Program-made: the position numbers and the translations under genes | Shown: in pieces, positions 53,991-64,000 of the stretch | Numbering within the stretch: position 1 is the stretch's first letter | Layout of the letters: each line of letters starts with the position of its first letter | Notes under the pieces: generated by a model | Told to the model about the DNA's origin: nothing | The model's input: only the letters and a program-made list of their open reading frames with translations | Databases searched by the model: none | From: Aspidapion aeneum | Taxonomy: Eukaryota > Arthropoda > Insecta > Coleoptera > Brentidae | Assembly: GCA_963576565.1 (NCBI GenBank) | Contig: OY755042.1 | Span: 98,760,185-98,824,184, forward strand | Direction of reading: 5' to 3' | DNA length: 64,000 nt

Positions 53991-55319
53991 TAACAGAAAT
54001 TTCGTTCCTACGTAATGATGATTTCTATATCGCGAATATAAGTAAAGATAAATAAGTCATTGAAAGGTTGTGTCTTTTTTCTCAGGGACTACACAACAAA
54101 ATAAAGCGTAGTGATGCGAGGCAGGGAGGTAATGACATTTTTATCAAAAGATGTGTATGCACGTAAAAGTCGCGGTATATCATTCATTCGGATGAAAGAA
54201 TTTTGAATATTTTTCGTGCATGTAATATATCACATGGATTTGCTTTAAAAATTACATAGCAGTCTGCAGTAAATGCGCCTAGTTTGACTACAGTCTTTCT
54301 TCTTTTTTTAATGGCGTTATACCCTCCATTCCTCTATATCTGGTACGATTCCTCGCCCCCTTTTTTCTCAAATATTTTTATGTCATCATCATTTATCATT
54401 TATTCTTTGTATTTAATTGTTTAGTGGCTTTACAATAAACGAAAAGAAGTAAAATATACTTATTTTTAATTAAACAAGATTTTTTTAAACTACCTTCGCC
54501 TACGTCGCATCGGTAACTGTTAGCCACACTTGAGCTGTTTTTCTACTGTCTTATAAACTGGGCAATTTTATGATATAGATTTTTCATACATGGTTTATTC
54601 TTTTTGTAACAGAATTTTCCCTATTTATATTTTCTGTCGGATAAGTAAAATCTTGAATTGGTTTAAACTTTAAAGGCTTTGAAAAAGTACTTGCGGGATT
54701 GAATATCTTAGGGTCTTTCACGAAAGCATCTATTTCTTTTTTTATATATTTGTTTAGGGCTGTCATGATTTTTAGATATATTTTATATTCCTGTTATTGA
54801 GAATAAGCAAGCTATCTGCTTTTGCCAAAGCTTTAAGGATCGCACACTTTTAGATCATTTACCAATGTATGTAGGAATACCCTACGTATTTAAGAGATAG
54901 ACATTTCTTCTTTTCCTACTCAGTCGCAGATGTTTGAAAGAACTTATTTGCCTTCTTGTTAGCCTAGATATGGTTTCAGAACAAATTTTTTTTGCTGAGC
55001 TTCTTTCTTTGCCTTTTAGATCCCTGTGACTTGGAACCCGTAGGAGCTTGAAAATTTTCTAGGGTAGTCCTTAGAGTGCTTCAGAACATTCCCGAATCAA
55101 TATAAATCTATCATATGCTTTTAAAACGTCTTGGCTATCCGAGCAGTGTTCTGATAATTATCTCTTCTCTTCCTTTCCTTATCATTTTTTCCTCAACTAT
55201 ACCTACAATGGTTAAAACTTGACTTACAAACCCGTTGCCTGACTTTTTAGAGAGTAATTAGACGTGTGTCTAAACCATAAATTTAATTCGCAATTTAATA
55301 TATTTCTACCCGACCAACC
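53991..55319. other. Long AT-rich stretch without a recognised gene
   Basis: A 60-codon minus-strand frame at 54584-54766 has no motif. Nothing else recognised. Confidence 0.3.
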
Positions 55320-55870
55320 GTGGGATTCCGCAAGGAAAGACTCTTCTACCTTCACAGATTAAAGTGGAACTGACAAATAGCTCAATAATTAGTTGTATGA
55401 TAATACTCAAAAATCGTGTTTCTCTTGACAATCCAGCAGTTGCACATGGTTGACAGTATCAAATGCTTTTTTTAAATCAATGAACACTGCAAATGACTGT
55501 TCATTATTATCAAGGCCTTATTTATGTTTGTGGTAAGGTGTAGTTTAGCGTGTTCAGCAGATGTATTTTCTCTAAAAGCAAATTGTATGTTTTAGTGTAT
55601 TTAATTATTTTTTAAAAATGCGTCTACTCTAATTTTTAATATTTGTTCAAAAATGTTTGCAAAGTTTGTTGTGTGTGATAACAGTAGGTTTTATGATATG
55701 ATTATGAGTTTCTTTGAATATTTCTGGAAATACGTCATTCTCGAAACATCCATTTATAACATAAGTCAGAGACGGTGCCTTTTCATTAGCAATTCATTTT
55801 ATTGTTTCTGATTTGATACAGTTTTTGCACGACAGGTCGGTCTTTCATTCGTAACGTTTATACTTTTGCA
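55320..55870 (-). pseudogene. Non-LTR reverse transcriptase scrap, distinct family
   Basis: Minus-strand reading of 55430-55870 gives CFENDVFPEIFKETH (RT fingers) and, near 55450-55500, EQSFAVFIDLKKAFDTVNHV, RT motif A. Several stops separate the blocks. Oddly, a plus-strand frame at 55330-55356 reads RGIPQGKTLLP, like motif B (G.PQG). If real, that part has been inverted relative to motif A. Different wording from the RTE, Jockey and CR1/L2-like copies. Confidence 0.6.
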
Positions 55871-55939
55871 TGCAAAAGTGTAGTGCCGCTTTTTTACCCT
55901 AATATTCCTTCAGTGGAAACGAAGCTTGAAAATAACTAT

Positions 55940-56152
55940 AATGAGAAAACCCTCGCAAGAAGCGTCATCTACGGAGATACGAGAGAAACTAGAACAAGAG
56001 TAGGCTAGTATAAACACTGCTATATATATCGATCGATGAGAAGATCGATTGCAAAGAAAAAGAAACCATCCGTGACCTAGGACAGCACTTCTGTCTTTCA
56101 GGCCAGAGCAACGTGAGCGTCAATCAACGGAATTTTTAAGCCAAATAATATT
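55940..56152. repeat. Dispersed repeat, family S copy 3, left part
   Basis: Shares CTCGCAAGAAGCGTCATCTA, GAGATACGAGAGAAACTAGA, ATCGATCGATGA and GGAATTTTTAAGCCAAATAA with copy 2. It is cut by the RTE insertion and continues at 57729. Confidence 0.7.
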
Positions 56153-57728
56153 ATTTTTTTATTTAGTCGGTTTAGAACGTTTTTCTACGTTGTCCGACGC
56201 CTATTTTCCACCTCCTTCGATCCTAACAATCATCTTCTGTCAGATTTTTTTGACTCATTGATCTTTGGATTGACTGTTGCCATTCTAGTTTAGGACGCCC
56301 TCTTTTTCTGCGTCCTATTGGTTGCCATTCTAGGACCTGCTTTGTTAATCTTTCGTCGTTCATCCGTTGTACATGGCCGTACCATATCAGTTGTCTTTTG
56401 GTGATGTCATCCGTTATGCTTCCTTCGATTCCCATTATTTCTTTTATGATCTCATTTCTTATGTGATCTGTTCTAGATATTCTCATTGATCTTCTTATTG
56501 CATCCATTTCGACACTTTCCATTTTTGTTTTATATTTTTCTGTTACGCGACGAGTCTCTATTCCATACAACAGCGTGCTTTTCACCATTGTTTCATATAT
56601 GTTAAATTTTACATTATTTTTTATGCCTCTGCTCCATAAAATACTGTTAAGACATCCAATAACCTTTTTTGCTTTTACTATTCTTTTTTCCAGTTCTTTA
56701 CAGCCTGTTCCTGTCTTATTAAATGTGACACCCAAGTATACATAAGTACTGTGTCTTGTCCACGTTCACTGTTAATCCCCACTTTTGGTATTCTTCCATT
56801 AACTTTCTCATCATATACTCCATGTCTTCCTTATCATTAGCTACAATTACTTGGTCGTCAGCAAACTGTAGTGTGTATGTGGTAAATCAGTCGTTAAGTT
56901 GTATTCGCATGCCGTGCACTTTCCGTTTCCAGTTTTTTAGAGCTACTGCGATATATATTTTAAAAAGAGTTGGAGAGATACAACATCCCTGTGTTAAGCC
57001 TTTTGTTACCAGGAATTTTTTTGAAAGTCGATTTCCAATTTTAATTTTAGATTTTGACCCATTGTATAGTTCTTTTATCGCTTTTATGTATGTATGATTG
57101 ATATTAGTCTGCTCTAACACTGTCCATAGTTTTTCTACTGGAACGGTATCATATGCCTTTTGTAGGTCCACAAAGGTAACATGAGTCTCTATATTTCTGG
57201 CGCTCCTTTTCTCAATTACTTGTTTAAGACAAAAAACATTATCACTACAAGATCTGCCTGCACGAAACCCACTTTGCTCTTCTTCTTCTTGTTCATGAAA
57301 ATCATTCTCTATTAGATCTCTAAGAATCCTACCGTACAATCTACTTAGAGTACTGGTTACTGAAATTCCTCTGTAATTGTTGCAATCCAGCTTGTTTCCT
57401 TTTTTTATGTATTGAGGATATGAATGCAATTTTCCAATCATCAGGTACTGGATGTCCGTTTATGCATTGATTGATAATATATGTGAGATTTTCGATTAGT
57501 TTCTCTGATCCATATTTGAGCATTTCAGCATATATTCCTCCAGGTCCGCTAGCTTTTCCGGATTTAAGCTTTCTAATACTATTTTTTGTCATTTCTTTTT
57601 CGATGATTACTTGCTTTTCGTGTACTTCTATGTCTCTCCTCGGAGAGGCTGCCAGATATTCGGGTCTCGTTTCCTGCAGCAGTCCCTTGTAGTGTTCTGT
57701 CCATTGTTCTAGTTTGATGATAACAAAC
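56153..57728 (-). mobile_element. RTE-type non-LTR retrotransposon, 5'-truncated
   Basis: 1.58 kb on the minus strand, inserted in family S repeat. Flanks AAATAATATT (56143-56152) and AAATAATACT (57729-57738) are a 10-bp target duplication with one difference. The 3' end (low coordinates) has an A/T-rich tail. It starts just before the RT, so the endonuclease is missing. This is the best copy of the family also seen at 3266, 24935 and 30440. Confidence 0.85.
56223..57728 (-). pseudogene. RTE-type reverse transcriptase and C-terminal domain, frameshifted
   Basis: Three minus-strand frames make up one protein. 57341-57730: LEQWTEHYKGLLQE, KLKSGKASGPGGIYAEML, VPDDWKIAFISSIHKK (RT fingers). 56887-57441: NYRGISVTSTLSRLYGRILR, QSGFRAGRSCSDNVFCLKQV, VTFVDLQKAYDTVP (motif A) and KGLTQGCCISPTLFKIYI (motif B). 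Between frames near 56835-56870: FADDQVIVA (motif C). 56223-56735: KAKKVIGCLNSILW, LLYGIETRRV, MRISRTDHIRNEIIK, LIWYGHVQRMNDERLTKQVL and PIGRRKRGRPKLEW. The catalytic Asps are intact but at least two frameshifts inactivate it. Confidence 0.85.
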
Positions 57729-57835
57729 AAATAATACTAACAAGCGTAAATTTTAGTACCCGTGGATTTAAAAGTCAAACAAATTTTTGTGGCTAATCGG
57801 GTAAAAAGAAGTTTTTGTTTCTCTCATAATAATAA
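57729..57835. repeat. Dispersed repeat, family S copy 3, right part
   Basis: Continues from 56152 with GTGGATTTAAAAGTCAAACA, GTGGCTAATCGGGTAAAAAG and TTTTTGTTTCTCTCAT. It then re-enters the start of the unit, as in copy 2. Confidence 0.65.
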
Positions 57836-58777
57836 CTTTGCGCCTTGGAAATCTGTCCTTCTTTTGTATTTTGCTTTTTGCTTAGGAATGAACGTTGAAT
57901 GATACGCCTATGGAAGGAAGGAAGAGTTGGTGCAAAACTCTGCAATAAAAGAGTCACCGGGACTGTTTACATAATGTACACAAATCCCCCGGCTGACAAA
58001 TACTGCGTGTTTTATTTATGATTTCTTTTGTTGTGTGTCGCGCAATTTGGGTACGGAACGAACGCGCGACGCGACGCGCCGAGTTTGGGATTTTCGAACT
58101 TTTAAATTTGCACAAAAATACCTTTGCATGAGAAAAACGCATTCGCGTAGAAAAATACATGGCAAACTTTTCTAATGGGGCAGGGACCAGACTTAAGACC
58201 TCGTACGCTTTATTTGACAGATTTTGTTTAACAAAAGGTCACATTTAAAAAAATGCTGCCAATTTGCCAAAAATACTTGATTTGGCTTATTCTTTAAAGA
58301 GTACTTTAGTCTGTCATGCAACTATCTTTGTTACAAAATTTGTTATTAATTCTAAACGTAAATTTGTTGTATTGCCAAATAGTTGGTTAAATAAATCCAC
58401 GGAAAATAAATGTATTAAGCTGTATAACAAAAATTGTTGATATTAATAAACAATAATTCTTTCAACTCATTTAGTTTTCGCCTAATTATTTATTTGGTCA
58501 AAACAAATCAAATAATATTGTAACAGTGCTACTGTCAAATCAAGTGGCCGAGGCTTAAATGTTGCAAGCTTCCAATTTGTGCAACAATTTGAATATTTGA
58601 TAAAAGTATTAAAAGTTATTAAAATGTTTATTTTATTCAATCTCGAAAGCGAGTTTGGCGGTTTTTGGAGGAAGTATATGCTATAAGCTTTTTCTTAATT
58701 ACCTAAACAATATAGGAAAATCATACATACCTGTTCAATTTTCTTCTTTAAACTTCATATTTTCACATCGTAATATA
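57836..58777. other. AT-rich stretch, nothing recognised
   Basis: No supported feature in about 940 bp. Confidence 0.3.
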
Positions 58778-59848
58778 CAGGGTGTTCGGCACATGAACCG
58801 TCAAAATTTTTATGGGATATTGTTGCGGTCATTTGCTACCTTTTCAACTTTGGAACTTGGGTCCTAAGAGTCACGGCTAAAGAGATATGAATTTTTATTT
58901 TTTTTTTCTCAAATTATCCAAAATTCCACCTTTAAACCCTCGTAAGGTTTTTACTAATGTCTGGAAAAGCACCATTTTGTTTTTATAATTCTGTAATCTT
59001 ATGCTTCTTCAACTAATTAATAGATTTGTTAAATTGATGTACCAAAGGGACATACGAGGTTTTTTATTGAAGAACATTAGTGGTTTTGTGAAAGAAAATC
59101 AATTTCAAAATTAAAGTAAAAGTATCGACAATTGAGAACTTCATTTTCTTTTAAAAACTTCTTTAGTTGATTACCTTTCTAACGGTATGCTACACATTGA
59201 TAAAAAAAAACATTTCTGCTTTAAAATACGGAATTCCGTCAGAAGGGCGAGACTCGTTCGGAATTAGTAAGAAAAACAATTTGATGTTTATGATCGTTTA
59301 CCTACTTAAACAAAAGTTAAACTTTTAACAATAATGTATTGTGTTCTTTATTTATAAATTTTGTTTAAAACGATCATAAACATCAAATTGTTTTTCTTAT
59401 CAATTCCGAACGATTATTGCCCGTCTCATGAAGCATACTGTTAGAAAGTTAATCAACTAGAGAAGTTTTTAAAAGAAAATAAAGTTCTAAAGTGTCGATA
59501 CTTTTTTTAATTTTTAATTTTGAAATTGATTTTCTTTCACAAAATCACTAATGTTCTTTAATAAAAAACCTCGTATGTCCCCTTGGTACATAAATTTTAA
59601 CAAATCTATTAATTAGTTGAAGTAGCCTAAGATTTCAGAATTATAAATAAAATATATGCTTTTCCAGATATTAATAAAAAGCTTACGAGGGTTTAAAGGT
59701 GGGATTTTGGGTAATTTTAGAAAAAAAATTAAAAAATTAATATCTCTATAGCCGTGACTCTAAGGACCCAAGTTACAAGGTTGAAAAGGTAGCAAATGAC
59801 GCCAACAATATCCCAAAAAATTTGGCGGTTCATGTGCCGAACACCCTG
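58778..59848. mobile_element. CAGGGTG-ended inverted-repeat element, copy 4, best preserved
   Basis: A 1071-bp near-perfect palindrome. Left CAGGGTGTTCGGCAC, right GTGCCGAACACCCTG, both flanked by TATA. The arms remain complementary throughout: GGACCCAAGTT..., AACATTAGTGGTTTTGTGAA/TTCACAAAATCACTAATGTT, and ATGATCGTTT near the centre (~59310). No coding frame. The flanking TATA suggests a TA target. Confidence 0.85.
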
Positions 59849-61009
59849 TATATTGTCGTGATTTATTTTATCCGCAGGCTTAAAACCTAATTTTTGCTCC
59901 TAAACGGATTAAAAAATAGATTTTATCCCCGATAAAAGAAATCAACAACTATTTACGTTTGGGGGGTAAACTTAGATGGAAGGTAAGCCAACAAGAGGTC
60001 GGAACAATCTTCTTTAATGATTACTCTCGCAAGCGATTGTTATGACAAGGAAACTACAATCAATTCTACTTGCGTAAGTAACCCCGAAAACTCTACCGTC
60101 GAGGCTCCCATTTGCCCTGTCCTCAATTTAATTTTATTATTTAAACAAATACTGTTTTTACAAGCTTGCAAATTAATATTAAATTGATCATACAGGGTGC
60201 TTCATAACAATATTTGACTTAAATGTTAAAATTATAAAATTCTTGTATTCGAATATTTACACTCTTCAAACTGTTTTTATGGTTTTATTTAGAAACTTTT
60301 GTATGTATTTATTAACATTTTAAAAGTTTAATTAACTTATTATAACTGTTTAGGTTTGGAACATTATGTTGATTAAAAAGCCGATTTTAGGCCAACAAAT
60401 GGTTTGTGTTTAATGTTGGAAAAATCAGAAAAACATAGAAACAATATTTTAAAATTCTAGAAACAGCAATAATAAAAAGGTTTAAAATTAAAATAAACCC
60501 TAAAAGTAAAGATCAAAATAGTTAGGAAAACAATAAGAATAATATTATACAAAGTTAAATTAATTGACAGTTTTTTCATTTCCCAAGTTTAAAAAAAACC
60601 CCCCTTAAGTCAAGCAAAGTGAAGCGTACAAAAACCAACTAAAGAATGCTCTCTAACAATTTTCTTTTCTCAGCGAAAACAATCCTGCCTTGCAGGCACT
60701 TAATAGCGTTCCGTTGATTTGTTTGAACTCTAAGAGATAGACTGTGCTTTCAACGCTCCAAACAAAGAGACTAAACACCAGCTTAAGCCAGAGACTTAGA
60801 AAACCGTTACAGATCAAAATTACCCCGTGTGTTTTTTAAAAATTGAAAATAGTTCAGTAAATTTGTTTCCAGTTACAAAATATGAATTATATTGATGTTA
60901 GTGGCTTAATACGAGTTTCAAACAAAGAGTTGAAGAACGGTACGGACCCGGAATCAACAATCTATTCAGAGGCTACGAGAAGACCAAAATTAAGTAGTAG
61001 CCTAGAGAC
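59849..61009. other. Unassigned stretch; single CAGGGTGCTTC end at 60193
   Basis: No gene recognised. TACAGGGTGCTTCATAAC at about 60192 looks like one end of a further CAGGGTG-type element without a partner. GTTTCAAACAAAGAGTT near 60917 recurs at 61131, from Penelope-type sequence. Confidence 0.35.
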
Positions 61010-61150
61010 TGGATTTTTTAGTTTACATTTGATAACGGTTAGAGATACTTACTAACCGAAACGTCGTGTTTTAATATAAATCAAGACAATGGAAGTCCGA
61101 AATTTTATTTCTACACAACCATTGTCTACGAGTTTCAAACAAAGAGTTAA
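61010..61150 (+). repeat. Solo Penelope pseudo-LTR
   Basis: TAGAGACTGGATTTTTTAGT, the GGTTAG/CTAACC stem, CAATGGAAGTCCGAAATTTT and CATTGTCTACGAGTTTCAAA in the order seen at 2041-2180. No PLE coding follows. Confidence 0.7.
61023..61070 (+). ncRNA. Hammerhead-like motif, pseudo-LTR copy 4
   Basis: TTTGATAAC (against CTGATGA), stem GGTTAG/CTAACC with loop AGATACTTA, then GAAACGTC and GTGT. The 3' half, including the GTC cleavage triplet, is intact. The 5' core differs from consensus at two or more bases. Confidence 0.45.
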
Positions 61151-61929
61151 AATTTGTGGCTGAAAAAAATTATCCTGCTGAATTGTCAACTTTGGCTGCA
61201 CATTTTATGTCAGATGTGTGTGTGTGCGCACCATGTTACAGCGCTGTTTATTAGAGACACGCTATACTGCTAGAGCTATATGCACTTACCTACAAAACTT
61301 TTATTTTAGTTTCGCATTTTTCGTGTAGAGCCGGCAAAAATGTCAACTCTTCTTTTGCAAAAAGTACGTATGTCCTACAGATTTGTATTCGTGCCCTAAG
61401 CCAAAGTGCCAAATTTTTGTCGCTGCAACCCAGTACAAGGTACAAAATGACAACATACACAAATATTCTTTAAACCTCTGCACACTATTTTGGGCATTCC
61501 AAACAGATTGGTAGTACAATTAATATATTTAATATTATTTGGGAACATTGTTAAAATGGCACAACTATCTGGCATTTTCGACTATGTTTATTAGCGTTTT
61601 ATACAGAAATCACTTATTTTTTTAAAGAAAATATGGTAAGGAAATTTAAAATCCAATAATACTGAAAATATGGTAAGGAAATTTAAAATCCAATAATACT
61701 TAAACCAATTTTTTTTATTTGGCAAATTTTGTTATAACTAGCATATCGTGTAGAAGCTTAATTGATTCTACATTCACATGTCGATGACATCTATCTTCAT
61801 GACACTATGTAATGTAGTAACAGTAATAATCATAATAGGCCTTTATTTTAACATCGGCGAAATTCAGCAAGGCAGTTATTAGTATTTAAAACATATGTAA
61901 GAATACAACTTATTTATAAATTTCAATAC
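61151..61929. other. AT-rich stretch with a 37-bp tandem duplication
   Basis: GAAAATATGGTAAGGAAATT... is repeated exactly at a 37-bp offset between 61627 and 61700. No gene recognised. Confidence 0.5.
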
Positions 61930-62274
61930 TTATAAAAACCCACCCCGCAAAATTTCGACGCGTACCGTTTTTTCGTTTTCTATTTCTATAAGAAAATCAA
62001 CAGTTTCGCGAAGGTCACTAATCTCTCTTTGTAGCTCTTTTATAATTCGTTTAATTTCCATTAAATCGTCTTCCCATTTTAAGCTTTCACCAAACAAATA
62101 TGATTTGCGATCTGTTCTACGAATTGTAATATTACTTTTCCTTACACAATCTGTACATGAACATTGATTACCGACTTGAATTAGTACAACACATGATTTT
62201 CCACATTGATGGCACGTCACTTGTCCTTTTCTTCCAATTGCTTGATTACAGCTTTTACAAAAAATAGGAACCAT
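61930..62274 (-). CDS. 114-codon zinc-finger/coiled-coil ORF, possibly a retrotransposon ORF1 N-terminus
   Basis: Starts at a real ATG. Residues 6-43 hold Cys pairs C6/C9, C21/C24, C28, C38/C40 and C43, a PHD-like or related zinc-finger spacing. Residues ~70-105 (LMEIKRIIKELQREISDLRE) have heptad-like spacing of Leu and Ile and should form a coiled coil. PHD finger followed by coiled coil is a common N-terminal layout of ORF1 in insect CR1-type and other non-LTR elements, and the ORF1 at 43909 lacks that part, but I see no nucleotide link between them. It could also be a small gene. Introns and promoter cannot be judged. Confidence 0.4.
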   Translation of the reverse strand: MVPIFCKSCNQAIGRKGQVTCHQCGKSCVVLIQVGNQCSCTDCVRKSNITIRRTDRKSYLFGESLKWEDDLMEIKRIIKELQREISDLRETVDFLIEIENEKTVRVEILRGGFL

Positions 62275-63517
62275 TCTGCTCGTTTGGCAACGTCGTGGGT
62301 TTCAACATACTGTTTATGGTTCGATTAAATCACTTGGGTTAGAAAAACCGTTAACTGCGAATCAAAATTTGCGTATTAACAAGTAGTAATTAAAACCTCT
62401 GTAAACCAAAATAGTATTTTTCTGTTACCTTAGAGTTTAGTATTCGAGCTTAATTAAGTATCAGCACAGTACAGGTAACTAAGATATCAACATTGTGCTA
62501 TTACCTTTGCAAAGATAGGCACCCATATGTATCCCTAATTTTGGTTTTGGTTATGGATAGACAGAACAACGAGGTGGATAGCGTTTTGTATAGTGTTCGC
62601 CTTCGTTCTATTCCCGATTTTCTAATCCAATCTAATGCTTTCGACCTGAAAAATCTTATCGCGAGATCTACCTCGGCGACTTTTTTACTTAGATAGGAAA
62701 ACGGAGATTTTCGAGCGCATTTTAAAAGTTTGTTAAACTCCGAATAAAGTCTGGAAAAATCTACTGAATTATAAAAGTCATGCACTACGTTTACACGACT
62801 CAAATAGCTTGAACTACGATATGCTACTTTGCAAACTCACTGAAAAATGATTATTAATATGCTATTGCGCGTTAAGATACATTTCTATTCGAGTTTGTGG
62901 ACCGACACGAACGTCAGCACTGGAGTCGTCACAGACTAGGCCATTTCTAATCGTGTTGCGTGCCAGCCTGTATGTTGTGGTTAGCGCATGCGTAATTGAT
63001 CTGTTTTTATTTCTACAACTGGCTGAGTGGGCTCTGCATGCCGCTTTATATAGTGTAATTGAAACATCGAGAATGTTTATGAAAATTCCAGATCATAAAC
63101 ATTCCAGACATAACCACATTTTTCGGTAATGCGTATTTCTTTTGGTCGCGCAAGTGCACCTTTAATATATGTTCAGCTTTCTTTTACTCGTACTAATATA
63201 GGAGACAGATATACCCAAAAAGGTCGTATAGGTAATGAAACTGCGCATGTCTGGTACGCGGCACGGACGTCAGCACGGGCCGCAGAGTTTGCAGCTTGCA
63301 AGCACGAAGGACCGTGCGGACACGATGGTCGTCATTAGAAATGGTTACATTGATTCCCATATGCCTAGCACGCGTGTCGGATTGCAACTCTGCCAGCGAA
63401 CACGATTAGAAATGCACCTTTAGAGTAAATCAAATCTTTGCAGTTATTTGACCTGTCAGTATTAAAAAAATCTAGTACTAGATAGTAGTGGCTTAGGATT
63501 ATGACGACCTCGAATAT
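62275..63517. other. Unassigned stretch with one perfect 12-bp hairpin
   Basis: No gene recognised. GAATGTTTATGA (63071-63082) and TCATAAACATTC (63093-63104) form a perfect 12-bp stem with a 10-nt loop. A 100-codon minus-strand frame (62501-62803) has no motif. GC is higher at 63230-63400. Confidence 0.35.
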
Positions 63518-64000
63518 ATGACACGAAAACTAATACAAGAGTTCAATAAGTGGGGACTAGAGGTTAATCTCAATAAGACAGAGTATATGTGTATCGGTGG
63601 AATGAAACAGGATCTAATCTTAAATACCGGACAGCGAATTAAGCCCTGTGATGAGTATAAATACTTAGGTCTAAAAATTACAGCTGACGGAACACTAGAC
63701 AAAGCTATAAAAGATCGAAACGTACAAGGAAGAAAAGCAATAACTTTATTAAATGGAATAATTTGGGACCAAAGTATATCAAAACATAACAAAAAGCTTA
63801 TATATAACACCATAGTAAAAAGTATTATTACATACGGCTCAGAAGTATGGCTAATCAAGGATAGAACAGAAAAAATGCTTTCCGCTACGGAGATGAACTA
63901 TTGGAGAAGAGCAGCAGGGAAATCAAAATGAGAAAGAGTTACAAATCAAAGAATAACAGAAATTATGACAGTAGGTGAACGTACTTTAGTGGATGATATA
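63490..64000 (+). pseudogene. RTE-type reverse transcriptase fragment, second subfamily
   Basis: Reads DDLEYMTRKLIQEFNKWGLE, VNLNKTEYMCIGG, CDEYKYLGLKITADGTLDKA, TLLNGIIWDQSISKHNKKLI, IITYGSEVWLIKDRTEKM and NYWRRAAGKSK, a stop (TGA at 63929), then RVTNQRITEIMTVGERTLVD to the window edge. This is the region just after the RT active site through the thumb and start of the C-terminal domain. Wording is RTE-like but clearly different from the 56153-57728 family. The stop replaces the usual Trp. It probably continues beyond the window. Confidence 0.8.

Noticed and set aside
62501..62803. Minus-strand 100-codon frame
   Set aside because: No motif or repeat relation, and composition is not distinct from chance frames in this window.

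Overview
The window is AT-rich eukaryotic DNA made almost entirely of transposable-element remains. The families present (P/THAP-type, mariner, hAT and PIF/Harbinger transposases, Crypton-type recombinase, Penelope-like elements, RTE-, Jockey- and CR1/L2-type retrotransposons, many foldback elements) point to an arthropod, most likely an insect with a large repeat-rich genome. I cannot name the species. I found no host gene, tRNA, rRNA or CRISPR array that I can support.

Layout. 1-6.4 kb: a foldback element with TGACGT motifs, a Penelope-like 3' fragment between inverted repeats, an RTE fragment split by a CAGGGTG-ended element, a GTGCA-motif MITE and a PIF/Harbinger remnant. 6.9-8.0 kb: a 1.1-kb foldback element with dense AATAGCGCG-type repeats and a 9-bp target duplication. 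8.4-10.8 kb: a second CAGGGTG-ended element, a Jockey scrap interrupted by a short RTE-like insertion with an 11-bp target duplication, a second Penelope-like fragment and a retrotransposon zinc-finger remnant. 11.6-15.7 kb: a P/THAP-type DNA transposon containing two smaller MITEs, then a TTTCGAAA-motif foldback element containing a decayed Jockey-like reverse transcriptase. 18.5-19.7 kb: a foldback element with ATTCGCCGC arrays and a perfect 8-bp target duplication. 20.1-22.8 kb: a degenerate repeat array invaded by a retrotransposon tail carrying RNase H. 23-35 kb: hairpin MITEs, retrotransposon fragments, a foldback element built from five roughly 300-bp units, a hammerhead-like motif and dispersed repeat families. 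36.7-43 kb: a tandem duplication, then a 294-bp satellite array with an hAT element inside it. 43.7-48.5 kb: the best-preserved element, a CR1/L2-like retrotransposon with two long open frames, inserted into another retrotransposon. 49.9-51.6 kb: a Crypton-like recombinase and a mariner pseudogene. 53-57.8 kb: another Penelope-like fragment, a further reverse-transcriptase scrap and an RTE copy. 58.8-64 kb: a 1.07-kb CAGGGTG-ended palindrome, a Penelope pseudo-LTR, a small zinc-finger/coiled-coil ORF and a last RTE fragment running off the end.

Three things stand out. The CR1/L2-like element has no ATG ahead of its endonuclease, but it has a textbook -1 frameshift heptamer (T TTT TTA) where ORF1 and ORF2 overlap. 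Several unrelated foldback elements share one plan: long inverted arms filled with a short motif private to each. Penelope-type repeats and one isolated site carry hammerhead-ribozyme-like sequences. Nesting gives a relative insertion order in at least eight places.
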